Below are positions 1 to 4,972 of a DNA stretch of 6,066 bases, in pieces. The stretch covers positions 1 through 6,066 of the forward strand of contig JAGWOU010000125.1 of the NCBI GenBank assembly GCA_028870815.1, read 5' to 3'. The first letter of the stretch is position 1. The number at the start of each line of letters is the position of its first letter. The notes below the pieces were generated by a model. The model was not told where the DNA came from. It saw only the letters and a program-made list of their open reading frames with translations, and did not search any database. The stretch comes from Rhodospirillales bacterium. Its GTDB lineage: Bacteria > Pseudomonadota > Alphaproteobacteria > Acetobacterales > Acetobacteraceae. The translations under genes were made by a program, and so were the position numbers.

Positions 1-230
1 ACCCCGGCGCGGGCCAGGCCGAGCTGGCAACCGATAATGGGCTGCACCCCGGCATTGGCGCAGTATTGCGAGAATTCCAGCGCGCCGAACATGTTGGAGG
101 TGTCGGTGATGGCCACCGCCGGCATGTTGTCCGCCGCTGCCAGCCCGGCCAGTTTGTCAGGCTTGATCGCGCCTTCCGAGAGCGAATAGGCGGAATGGAC
201 GCGCAGATGCACGAAATCGGCGTGTGGCAT
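1..230 (-). CDS. dnaE: DNA polymerase III alpha subunit, N-terminal part (partial)
   Basis: Start of the replicative DNA polymerase catalytic subunit, which runs off the left edge; only the first 76 residues are visible. They read MPHADFVHLRVHSAYSLSEG onward, the classic N-terminus of DnaE: the HLRVHSAYS strand (residues 8-16) opens the PHP domain, followed by the AVAITDTSNMFGALEF segment (38-53) and PIIGCQLGL (64-72). The ATG at 230-228 is chosen because it is preceded by GAGGAG (242-237) with 6 nt spacing and because family proteins begin here. It lies 38 nt downstream of truA on the same strand, with no obvious terminator between them, so it is probably co-transcribed with def-fmt-truA (inference). 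The polymerase core, tau-binding and OB domains are outside the window, so intactness cannot be judged. Confidence 0.93.
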   Translation of the reverse strand, partial: MPHADFVHLRVHSAYSLSEGAIKPDKLAGLAAADNMPAVAITDTSNMFGALEFSQYCANAGVQPIIGCQLGLARAG

Positions 231-268
231 GCGGGACTCCTCAGGCGCAGGGCAGTTTGGGCTGAGGC

Positions 269-1030
269 TCAGACCAATTCAAGCGGTGGATCGTATTCCA
301 CCCCGGTGAAATAGAGGCCCTCGGCCGGGGCAGTCTGCCCGGCGGCGGGGCGGGATTTGGCGGCCAGAATTTCCGTGATGCGCGTCTCTGGCCAGTGGCC
401 TTCGCCGACCATTTTCAAGGAACCAACCATGTTGCGTACTTGATGATGCAGAAAGCTCCGCGCGCGCGTTTCCATGATCACTTTCTCCCCTTCGCGGCGG
501 ATTGCGCAGAAATCCAGCGTGCGCATGGGGGTTTTGGCCTGGCAGGCGGAGGCCCGGAAAGAGGAGAAGTCGTGATGGCCGAGCAGAAGCTGCGCGGCGC
601 GGTGCATGGCGTGTTCGTCCAGGTTCACCTTCACGTGCCAGACGCGGTTCACCTCCAGCGTCGGCGGTTGGGGGCGGTTGAGAATCACATAGCGATAGGA
701 GCGGGATTTGGCGGAGAAGCGGGCGCTCCAGCCCTCTGGCGCCAAGCCGCAGCGCAGCACGGCGATGGGGTGGGGCTTCAAGTGAAAATTCATCGCCTCG
801 CGGATGCGGTAGGGCGTGAAATCCGGCAGTTCAATCTGCACGATCATCGCCAGCGCGTGCACCCCGGCATCGGTACGCCCGGCGGAAACGGCCTCGGTAA
901 TCTCCGCCCCGCCGCGGATGCGCGAGGCGGCTTCCTCGATCACCTGCTGGATGGCGAGGCCGTGCTTCTGGCGCTGCCAGCCCATGAAGGGCGTCCCGTC
1001 ATACTCGATTTCAAGCGCCCATAAACTCAA
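269..1030 (-). CDS. truA: tRNA pseudouridine(38-40) synthase
   Basis: Converts uridines 38, 39 and 40 in the anticodon stem-loop of many tRNAs to pseudouridine; cytoplasmic. The 253-residue length is normal for TruA. Visible motifs: IEYDGTPFMGWQRQ (residues 8-21), the catalytic loop SAGRTDAGVHA (49-59) with nucleophile Asp54, the conserved Tyr112 in SRSYRYVI, HDFSSFRA (153-160) and FLHHQVRNMVGSL (193-205). The start is a TTG at 1030-1028. The next in-frame ATG (Met16) would delete the conserved DGT segment, and an upstream ATG-looking triplet in TTATGG is out of frame. A weak AAGGGG (1046-1041) lies 10 nt upstream. The TTG overlaps the fmt stop (TTGA, 4-nt overlap), suggesting translation is coupled to fmt. 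The stop lies inside an 11-nt palindrome (262-272). Confidence 0.96.
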   Translation of the reverse strand: MSLWALEIEYDGTPFMGWQRQKHGLAIQQVIEEAASRIRGGAEITEAVSAGRTDAGVHALAMIVQIELPDFTPYRIREAMNFHLKPHPIAVLRCGLAPEGWSARFSAKSRSYRYVILNRPQPPTLEVNRVWHVKVNLDEHAMHRAAQLLLGHHDFSSFRASACQAKTPMRTLDFCAIRREGEKVIMETRARSFLHHQVRNMVGSLKMVGEGHWPETRITEILAAKSRPAAGQTAPAEGLYFTGVEYDPPLELV

Positions 1031-1944
1031 TAGAAGCGCGCCCCTTCGGGGAGTTTATAGCCCCGCAGGAAATCCTCGGCACTCATCGCGGCCTTGCCGG
1101 CGCGTTGTAGGCGGGTGACGCGCAAGGCGCCTTCGCCGCAGGCGATGGTGAGGCCGCCTTGCAGCAGCGTGCCGGGAATGGCATCGCCCGGCACCACCTC
1201 GGCGGCGAGGATCTTGATAACCACATCGCCTAACAGGCCCAGCGCGCCGGGCCAGGGGTAGTAGGCGCGAATGCGCCGTTCCAGCACGGCGGCAGGCAGA
1301 CGGAAATCCAGCCGCGCATCCTCGCGGGAGAGTTTGGGGGCGTAGTTGGAGAGCGCGTCGTTCTGTGCGACCGGCGCGCTGGGATGGGCCAACTCCTGCG
1401 CGATCAGTTTCGCGCCCAGTTCAGCCAAGCGGTCGTGCAGATCGGCGGAAGTGTCTTCCTGCCCAATCGGCAGGGCCTCCCGGCGCAGCATGGGGCCGGT
1501 ATCCAGCCCGGCTTCCATCTGCATGATGGTAATGCCGGTTTCCACATCGCCCGCCGCGATGGCGGCCTGGATAGGTGCGGCACCCCGCCAGCGCGGCAGC
1601 AGTGAGCCGTGAATGTTGAGGCAGCCGCGTTTTGGGGCGTCCAGAAATGCCTGCGGTAAAATCAGCCCGTAAGCGGCCACCACGGCGGCATCCAGGTTCA
1701 AGGACCGGAAATAGTCCAGTTCTTCCGGGTTTTTGCGCAGTTTGGGCGGCGTGCGCACGGGCAGGCCAAACTCCAACGCCGCGGCATGCACGGGGCAAGG
1801 CTGCTCTTTCTGGCCGCGCCCAGCGGGCTTGGGAGGTTGGCTATACACCGCCGCCACCTCATGCCCCGCCGCCACCAGCGCCTTCAGTGCCGGAACGGCG
1901 AAATCCGGCGAGCCCATGAAGGCGAGTTTCAGCCGCGTCTGCAT
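1027..1944 (-). CDS. fmt: Methionyl-tRNA formyltransferase
   Basis: Transfers a formyl group from 10-formyltetrahydrofolate to Met-tRNA(fMet), producing the bacterial initiator tRNA. At 305 residues it is near the usual length of about 310. The N-terminal Rossmann-type domain starts with LAFMGSPDFAVPAL (8-20). The catalytic block LNIHGSLLPRWRGAAPIQ (109-126) carries Asn110 and His112, and MEAGLDTGPML (143-153) carries the third catalytic residue, Asp148. The C-terminal OB-like tRNA-binding domain follows from about residue 205, with RAYYPWPGA (226-234). The ATG at 1944-1942 has GAAGG (1956-1952) 7 nt upstream and shares its A with the def stop (TAATG), so it is probably translated by ribosomes finishing def. 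It sits next to its functional partner def. No residue expected of the family appears to be missing. Confidence 0.97.
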   Translation of the reverse strand: MQTRLKLAFMGSPDFAVPALKALVAAGHEVAAVYSQPPKPAGRGQKEQPCPVHAAALEFGLPVRTPPKLRKNPEELDYFRSLNLDAAVVAAYGLILPQAFLDAPKRGCLNIHGSLLPRWRGAAPIQAAIAAGDVETGITIMQMEAGLDTGPMLRREALPIGQEDTSADLHDRLAELGAKLIAQELAHPSAPVAQNDALSNYAPKLSREDARLDFRLPAAVLERRIRAYYPWPGALGLLGDVVIKILAAEVVPGDAIPGTLLQGGLTIACGEGALRVTRLQRAGKAAMSAEDFLRGYKLPEGARFY

Positions 1945-2492
1945 TAGCGCGCCTTCTGCTCCTTCACGGCCTTGGCCAGCTTACGGAGCAGCATGTTGCG
2001 CTTCAGGGCGGAGAGATAATCCACGAACAGAACGCCGTTCAGATGGTCGATTTCGTGCTGCAAGCAGGCGGCGAGCAGCCCATCCGCCTCGATCTCCTGC
2101 TTAACGCCCTGCACATCCTGGTAGCGCACCTTCACCCGGGCCGGGCGTGTCACCTCGGCATATTGGTCGGGGATGGAAAGGCAGCCTTCCTCCTGCGTGG
2201 CCAGTTCGTCGGATTTGGCGATGATCTCGGGGTTGATCAGCGCGATCGGGGCTGGCGTTTCCTTGGGCGCCACATCCACCACGATCACCCGCAGCAGGCT
2301 GCCGATCTGGTTGGCGGCGAGGCCGATTCCCGGCGCCTTGTACATCGTGGCGAACATGGAGGGTACGAGCGCGCGCACCTCATCGGCATCGGCGGGGGTA
2401 ATCAGACGCGCCTGCTTGCGCAGCACGGCGTCCGGATAGATGAGGATTGGCAGCAACTTGGCGCTGGTTTGTGTCTCGGACATGCCAAGCAT
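1944..2492 (-). CDS. def: Peptide deformylase
   Basis: Metal-dependent hydrolase that removes the N-formyl group from nascent proteins; acts near the ribosome exit tunnel. All three family motifs are present (182-aa numbering): GIGLAANQIG (55-64) with Gln62, EEGCLSIP (101-108) with metal ligand Cys104, and QHEIDHLNG (145-153) with metal ligands His146 and His150 and catalytic Glu147. The reading frame stays open to a Met at 2534, but I place the start at 2492: GGGGAG (2503-2498) lies 5 nt before this ATG, the 2534 codon has no ribosome binding site, and the 14 extra residues look unlike the family. A third Met at 2483 is possible (179 aa) but is too far from the GGGGAG. First gene of the def-fmt-truA-dnaE block; divergent from hsp20. 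Confidence 0.95.
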   Translation of the reverse strand: MLGMSETQTSAKLLPILIYPDAVLRKQARLITPADADEVRALVPSMFATMYKAPGIGLAANQIGSLLRVIVVDVAPKETPAPIALINPEIIAKSDELATQEEGCLSIPDQYAEVTRPARVKVRYQDVQGVKQEIEADGLLAACLQHEIDHLNGVLFVDYLSALKRNMLLRKLAKAVKEQKAR

Positions 2493-2503
2493 GTAATCTC
2501 CCC
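2493..2503 (-). promoter_or_regulatory. Ribosome binding site deciding the def start
   Basis: On the minus strand GGGGAG (2503-2498) is followed by ATTAC and then ATG (2492-2490). The 5-nt spacing is good for this ATG, but it is 14 nt for the next Met (2483), and the 2534 candidate lies upstream of it. This favours the 182-residue deformylase over the longer or shorter readings. Confidence 0.6.
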
Positions 2504-2527
2504 GGACCGAAGCTGCAACGCGCCCCT

Positions 2528-2556
2528 CTTGCATCGCTGTAAAACCATGCCAACAT
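2528..2556 (+). promoter_or_regulatory. Candidate heat-shock (sigma-32/RpoH-like) promoter for hsp20
   Basis: CTTGCA (2528-2533) followed after 16 nt by CCAACAT (2550-2556) resembles the RpoH consensus CTTGAA - about 13-17 nt - CCCCATnT. Both boxes deviate: one mismatch in the -35-like box, and the -10-like box is only partly matched. Transcription from it would begin near 2560-2564, just at the start of the two-hairpin leader described below. The placement upstream of an Hsp20 gene fits established RpoH control of this family, but no start site is visible from sequence alone, so this is a candidate only. Confidence 0.35.
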
Positions 2557-2559
2557 GAA

Positions 2560-2623
2560 GACCCGGACGCCTCACTGGAGGGTCCTTAACCTGCTTCGCT
2601 CATATGGGGGAGCTATTTGCATG
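2560..2623 (+). promoter_or_regulatory. ROSE-like RNA thermometer in the hsp20 leader (candidate)
   Basis: The leader can form two hairpins. Hairpin 1 pairs GACCC (2560-2564) with GGGTC (2580-2584). Hairpin 2 pairs GCUUCGCU (2593-2600) with GGGGGAGC (2606-2613) around the 5-nt loop CAUAU: G-C, C-G, U-A, U-G wobble, C-G, a G/G mismatch (2598/2608), C-G, U-G wobble. The 3' strand is the Shine-Dalgarno GGGGGAG, which lies 8 nt before the ATG at 2621. A U(U/C)GCU strand, here UCGCU (2596-2600), opposite the Shine-Dalgarno with an imperfect G-G position is the known hallmark of ROSE thermometers, which control small heat-shock genes in alphaproteobacteria. A competing 4-bp fold, GCUC (2598-2601) with GAGC (2610-2613), also masks the site. 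The leader is at the short end for ROSE elements. The pairing is seen; thermometer function is inferred. Confidence 0.55.
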
Positions 2624-3073
2624 ACGACCCGCGTTTTCACCTCGCCGCTTTTTCTCGGTTTCGACCATCTGGAGCAGATGATCGAACGCGCCGCGAAAAA
2701 TTCCTCGGACGGCTACCCGCCCTATAACATCGAACAGCTCAGCCCGGTTTCGCTGAGAATCACCCTCGCCGTGGCGGGGTTCACCATGGATGACCTGCAA
2801 ATCACCCTGGAAGATAACCAATTGGTGATAAGAGGCCGGCAGAATGACGATGCCCAAGGGCGGGTGTTTCTGCACAGGGGCATCGCGGCACGGCAGTTCC
2901 AGCGGGCTTTCGTGATCGCGGAAGGGATCGAGGTAAAGGGTGCCTGGCTTGATAACGGCTTGCTGCATGTGGATTTGATCCGCCCGGTGCCGCAGCCGGT
3001 GGTGAAGACCATTCCCATTTCCCGCGGCCAGACCAAAGTGCCGGCCCCCACCAAGACAGTGGACGGGGACTAA
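2621..3073 (+). CDS. Hsp20 family small heat-shock protein (IbpA-type)
   Basis: ATP-independent holdase chaperone that binds unfolding proteins in the cytoplasm and hands them to DnaK/ClpB systems (family knowledge). It has 150 residues. A short N-terminal arm (1-31) leads into the alpha-crystallin domain (about 32-122), recognised by GYPPYNIE (31-38), RITLAVAGF (46-54), FLHRGIAARQFQRAF (83-97) and the AWLDNGLLHVDLIR block (108-121). The C-terminal tail carries an I-P-I motif (131-133), the I-x-I/V element that docks neighbouring subunits in oligomers. The start at 2621 has GGGGGAG 8 nt upstream and matches the family start. An in-frame ATG at 2555 would add 22 unrelated residues and translate through the leader hairpins, so it is rejected. 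Likely controlled by heat, both at the promoter and through the leader. IbpA/HspA-like, but I give no specific symbol. Confidence 0.93.
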   Translation: MTTRVFTSPLFLGFDHLEQMIERAAKNSSDGYPPYNIEQLSPVSLRITLAVAGFTMDDLQITLEDNQLVIRGRQNDDAQGRVFLHRGIAARQFQRAFVIAEGIEVKGAWLDNGLLHVDLIRPVPQPVVKTIPISRGQTKVPAPTKTVDGD

Positions 3074-3136
3074 ATATCAATTACGGGAACTGACTGGCAA
3101 AATCGCAGTTTCTCCCTAATTCAGACATAATGGGAC

Positions 3137-3171
3137 TTCAGGCTGGGGATTTCCCGCTAGAAGGGCCTGAA
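3137..3171 (+). repeat. 7-bp inverted repeat next to the DUF1150 ribosome binding site
   Basis: TTCAGGC (3137-3143) is perfectly complementary to GCCTGAA (3165-3171), with a 21-nt interior that can itself form a small GGG/CCC stem. The 3' arm runs into the Shine-Dalgarno AAAGGA (3170-3175). No T-run follows, so it is not an intrinsic terminator. It could stabilise or process the hsp20-DUF1150 message or modulate DUF1150 translation (inference). A CATAAT box (3126-3131) lies just upstream, but I see no matching -35 element for it. Confidence 0.4.
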
Positions 3172-3181
3172 AGGACAGACG

Positions 3182-3436
3182 ATGAACATCAAAAACCATG
3201 ACGGCACTGCCAATTTCAGCCCTGGCACCATGCTGGATATTCATCACATCTCCGCCGCGCAGCTGGCATTGCTGGGGCTGGAGGAGATTGCCTTCGTGAA
3301 GCCGGTGATGACCGAGACCGGCCCGGCCTTCGCCATCCATGCGGCGGATGGAACGCCCATAGCCATCGCCGCCGACCAGCAGCTTGCCGCAGCCGCGATC
3401 ATCCAGAATGATATGACGCCGACGCTGGTGCATTAA
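3182..3436 (+). CDS. DUF1150 family small protein
   Basis: An 84-residue protein of unknown function. The core LGLEEIAFVKPVMTETGPAF (residues 31-50), then AIHAADGTPIAIAADQQLAA (51-70) and the His-ending tail, match my memory of DUF1150, a family largely confined to alphaproteobacteria. No signal peptide, transmembrane segment or Cys cluster is visible, so it is probably cytoplasmic. The ATG at 3182 has AAAGGA (3170-3175) 6 nt upstream. It lies 108 nt after hsp20 on the same strand. I recall DUF1150 genes commonly lying beside hsp20 genes, which suggests a stress-related role, but no activity is known to me and none is inferred from the sequence. The gap carries an inverted repeat, so expression may be uncoupled from hsp20. 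A short CCCC-GCC-GGGG hairpin (3438-3448) follows the stop. Confidence 0.85.
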   Translation: MNIKNHDGTANFSPGTMLDIHHISAAQLALLGLEEIAFVKPVMTETGPAFAIHAADGTPIAIAADQQLAAAAIIQNDMTPTLVH

Positions 3437-3453
3437 GCCCCGCCGGGGTAGCT

Positions 3454-3473
3454 TCTCCTCAAACCGAGGGAGA
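3454..3473 (+). promoter_or_regulatory. Stem-loop masking the GST ribosome binding site (candidate)
   Basis: TCTCCTC (3454-3460) can pair with GAGGGAGA (3466-3473) around the loop AAACC: seven base pairs with one bulged G (3470). The 3' arm is the Shine-Dalgarno GAGGGAG (3466-3472) of the downstream GTG-started gene, so the fold would hide it. Short pyrimidine-rich tracts pair with ribosome binding sites by chance fairly often, so regulation is only a possibility. Confidence 0.3.
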
Positions 3474-3479
3474 CGCCGC

Positions 3480-4094
3480 GTGGAGCTGGTTTTCTATACC
3501 AATCCTATGTCACGGGCGCGTATGGCCCGTTGGGCGCTGGAGGAGACAGGCCAACCGTACCGTACGGAAATTATTGGCTACGGGCCGGAGATGAAGTCTC
3601 CGGCCTATACCGCGATAAACCCCATGGGGAAGGTGCCGGCGCTGAGGCATGGCGATGTTGTGGTGACCGAGACCGCCGCCATCATCACCTATCTCGCCGA
3701 TGCGTTTCCCGAAGTGCAGCTCGCACCGCCGCCGGGTGATCCTGCGCGGGGGGCATATTACCGCTGGCTGTTCTTCACCGCCGGGCCATACGAAGCTGCC
3801 ACAACCATGAAGGCGTTAGGGTTCAGTGTGCCGCCGGAGCGGGCGCGCATGTGCGGCTTTGGGGCCAGCCAATCCGAAGTGCTGGATGTTCTGGAGGCAG
3901 CGATAACCCCAGGCCCTTATCTGCTGGGCGGGGCGTTCTCCGCCGCCGATATTTATGTGGGCGGGCAGCTTGGCTTCGGGCTGATGTTCAAATCCATCGA
4001 GCCGAGGCCGGCGTTCCAGTCCTATGTGGCGCGGCTGCAAGCCCGCCCGGCTTTTATCCGCGCCAATGTGCTGGATGGCGCGCTGCCGGGTTAA
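3480..4094 (+). CDS. Glutathione S-transferase family protein
   Basis: A 204-residue cytosolic GST-fold protein, likely to conjugate glutathione to electrophiles or reduce/isomerise a small substrate; the substrate is unknown. The N-terminal thioredoxin-like domain (about 1-80) opens with LVFYTNPMSRARMARWALEE (3-22), in which Ser11 is a candidate glutathione-activating residue. NPMGKVPAL (47-55) contains the cis-proline Pro53, and TETAAIITYL (63-72) is the glutathione gamma-glutamyl-binding segment with Glu64-Thr65. The helical C-terminal domain (about 88-200) has the N-capping-box motif FSAADIYVG (153-161) with Asp157. The start is GTG at 3480, backed by GAGGGAG ending 7 nt upstream; the next in-frame ATG (codon 10) would cut the first beta strand. 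It stands 43 nt after the DUF1150 gene on the same strand. GST class cannot be assigned by eye. Confidence 0.9.
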   Translation: MELVFYTNPMSRARMARWALEETGQPYRTEIIGYGPEMKSPAYTAINPMGKVPALRHGDVVVTETAAIITYLADAFPEVQLAPPPGDPARGAYYRWLFFTAGPYEAATTMKALGFSVPPERARMCGFGASQSEVLDVLEAAITPGPYLLGGAFSAADIYVGGQLGFGLMFKSIEPRPAFQSYVARLQARPAFIRANVLDGALPG

Positions 4095-4111
4095 CCGGGC
4101 GCCGCCGCCAC

Positions 4112-4138
4112 AAAAAAATCCGCCATCCGCCTTGGCGG
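4112..4138 (-). terminator. Terminator-like hairpin facing the minus strand
   Basis: Read on the minus strand, CCGCC (4138-4134) pairs with GGCGG (4124-4120) across a 9-nt loop and is followed by A and then seven T (4118-4112), the form of an intrinsic terminator. On the plus strand the A-run precedes the hairpin, so it would not end GST transcription. No minus-strand gene is seen upstream of it, so its purpose is unclear; it could block antisense transcription. The stem is short and the internal repeats allow alternative folds. Confidence 0.3.
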
Positions 4139-4174
4139 GCGCGCCGTTGTCCTCTAACCGCAAGGCAGGATTTT

Positions 4175-4187
4175 GGAGGCGGGCATG
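4175..4187 (+). promoter_or_regulatory. Ribosome binding site deciding the sulfotransferase start
   Basis: GGAGG (4175-4179) lies 5 nt before the ATG at 4185. A TTG at 4173 is in the same frame, but it overlaps this Shine-Dalgarno and has none of its own, so the ATG is the likely start. Confidence 0.6.
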
Positions 4188-4928
4188 GCGTTGGAGGAGG
4201 TGTTTCCTGACTATGCGGCGCACGCTGCGGCTGGGTTCGCCGGACTTTGCTGCCCCAGGCGCACGGTGATGATCGCCTTTACCCCGCGCGCCGGCAGCAC
4301 GCATCTTTGCGCGGCGCTGCACCAGGCGGGGCAACTTGCCGAGCCCAATGAAATTTTCAATCCGCGAGGCCCGGCACGGCAGGAAAGCCAGCGCCGCAAG
4401 GTGTCGTTGTTTAGTGATTATATCGCGAGTTTCGCCGCAGGGCCGGATGAAACCTTCATTTTCAAAACCTGCTGGCAGGATGTGGCGCCGCTGGCACCGG
4501 CACTCACCCGCCTATTCCCGGATTTGCATGTTGTTTACCTGACCCGCCGGAACGATGCCGCGCAGGCCGTTTCCGCGTTCAAGGCAGAGGTAAACGGGCA
4601 ATGGCACCGCCGCCAGGGGGACGCGCCCGCGCGGCCCCTCACGGAAGCGGATTTTTCGATGCAACGCATCCTGACCATCCACGGGCTTCATATAATGGAC
4701 CGGCGCGGCTGGGCGGGTTGGTTCGCGGCCCAGGGCATTTCGCCGCTGCGGCTCGTCTATGAGGATTTCGAGGAGGATGTGAACATCGCCTTGCGGGTTC
4801 TGGTGCCGGCGCTGGGGCTGAAGCTGCACCAGGAAGTGCCGCCCGGCACGGGGTATGAGAAGCTGGCGGATCGGCTGAGCCTGGACTGGACGCAAAAGCT
4901 GCTGGGCCGGCTGTTGAACCTGAGCTGA
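4185..4928 (+). CDS. Stf0-type sulfotransferase
   Basis: Predicted PAPS-dependent sulfotransferase of the Stf0 family, whose founding member sulfates trehalose in mycobacteria; the acceptor here is unknown. It has 247 residues. AFTPRAGSTHLCAAL (31-45) is the 5'-phosphosulfate-binding loop, with the R-x-G-S-T core. EPNEIFNPRG (53-62) corresponds to the Stf0 segment carrying the catalytic glutamate, probably Glu56. IFKTCWQD (92-99) matches the conserved K-x-x-W block with Lys94. HVVYLTRRNDAAQAVSAF (115-132) is the expected 3'-phosphate-binding region, followed by GQWHR (138-142) and LVYEDFEED (190-198). No signal peptide or membrane segment is apparent, so it is probably cytosolic. The gene lies between a GST gene and hisG, 42 nt before the latter, and may share a transcript with it, though no metabolic link is apparent. 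The family is fairly sure; the substrate is not. Confidence 0.82.
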   Translation: MALEEVFPDYAAHAAAGFAGLCCPRRTVMIAFTPRAGSTHLCAALHQAGQLAEPNEIFNPRGPARQESQRRKVSLFSDYIASFAAGPDETFIFKTCWQDVAPLAPALTRLFPDLHVVYLTRRNDAAQAVSAFKAEVNGQWHRRQGDAPARPLTEADFSMQRILTIHGLHIMDRRGWAGWFAAQGISPLRLVYEDFEEDVNIALRVLVPALGLKLHQEVPPGTGYEKLADRLSLDWTQKLLGRLLNLS

Positions 4929-4959
4929 GTGGCCTAGCCTCGCTGGCGGGCGGATGGTA

Positions 4960-4972
4960 ATGGCCCGGCCAT
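4960..4972 (+). repeat. Palindrome overlapping the hisG start codon
   Basis: ATGGCC (4960-4965), a central C, then GGCCAT (4967-4972) form a perfect 13-nt inverted repeat containing the first two bases of the hisG ATG. As RNA it could form a 5-bp stem with a 3-nt loop. The only Shine-Dalgarno-like run, GGATGG (4952-4957), lies just upstream, at a long 13-nt distance from the ATG, so the fold could affect initiation. Chance is possible at this GC content. Confidence 0.35.

Noticed and set aside
395..1024. Long plus-strand open frame opposite truA
   Set aside because: Composition-driven shadow of a clearly identified minus-strand gene; its translation is rich in His, Gly and Arg and matches no family I recognise.
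2555..2620. N-terminal extension of the Hsp20 protein from an ATG at 2555
   Set aside because: No ribosome binding site before 2555; the added 22 residues do not resemble the family, whereas the ATG at 2621 has a good Shine-Dalgarno and a matching family start.
2493..2620. Sigma-70 promoter for def on the minus strand
   Set aside because: No pair of -35 and -10 boxes with acceptable spacing could be found by eye, although a promoter is expected somewhere here.
2604..2624. Six-codon upstream reading frame (MGELFA) whose TGA overlaps the hsp20 ATG
   Set aside because: It has no ribosome binding site, and its first bases are the hsp20 Shine-Dalgarno region; most likely a coincidence of that sequence.
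3085..3116. Possible terminator after hsp20 (GGGA..ACTG paired with CAGT..TCCC)
   Set aside because: Two 4-bp stems broken by a 3-nt bulge, a large loop and no T-run; too weak to call.
3126..3131. CATAAT as a sigma-70 -10 box for the DUF1150 gene
   Set aside because: No acceptable -35 element at 16-18 nt upstream; the nearest TTGACA-like CTGGCA is 26 nt away.
3438..3448. CCCC-GCC-GGGG hairpin as terminator of the hsp20-DUF1150 unit
   Set aside because: Only 4 bp and followed by TAGCTTCT rather than a T-run; not convincing as an intrinsic terminator.
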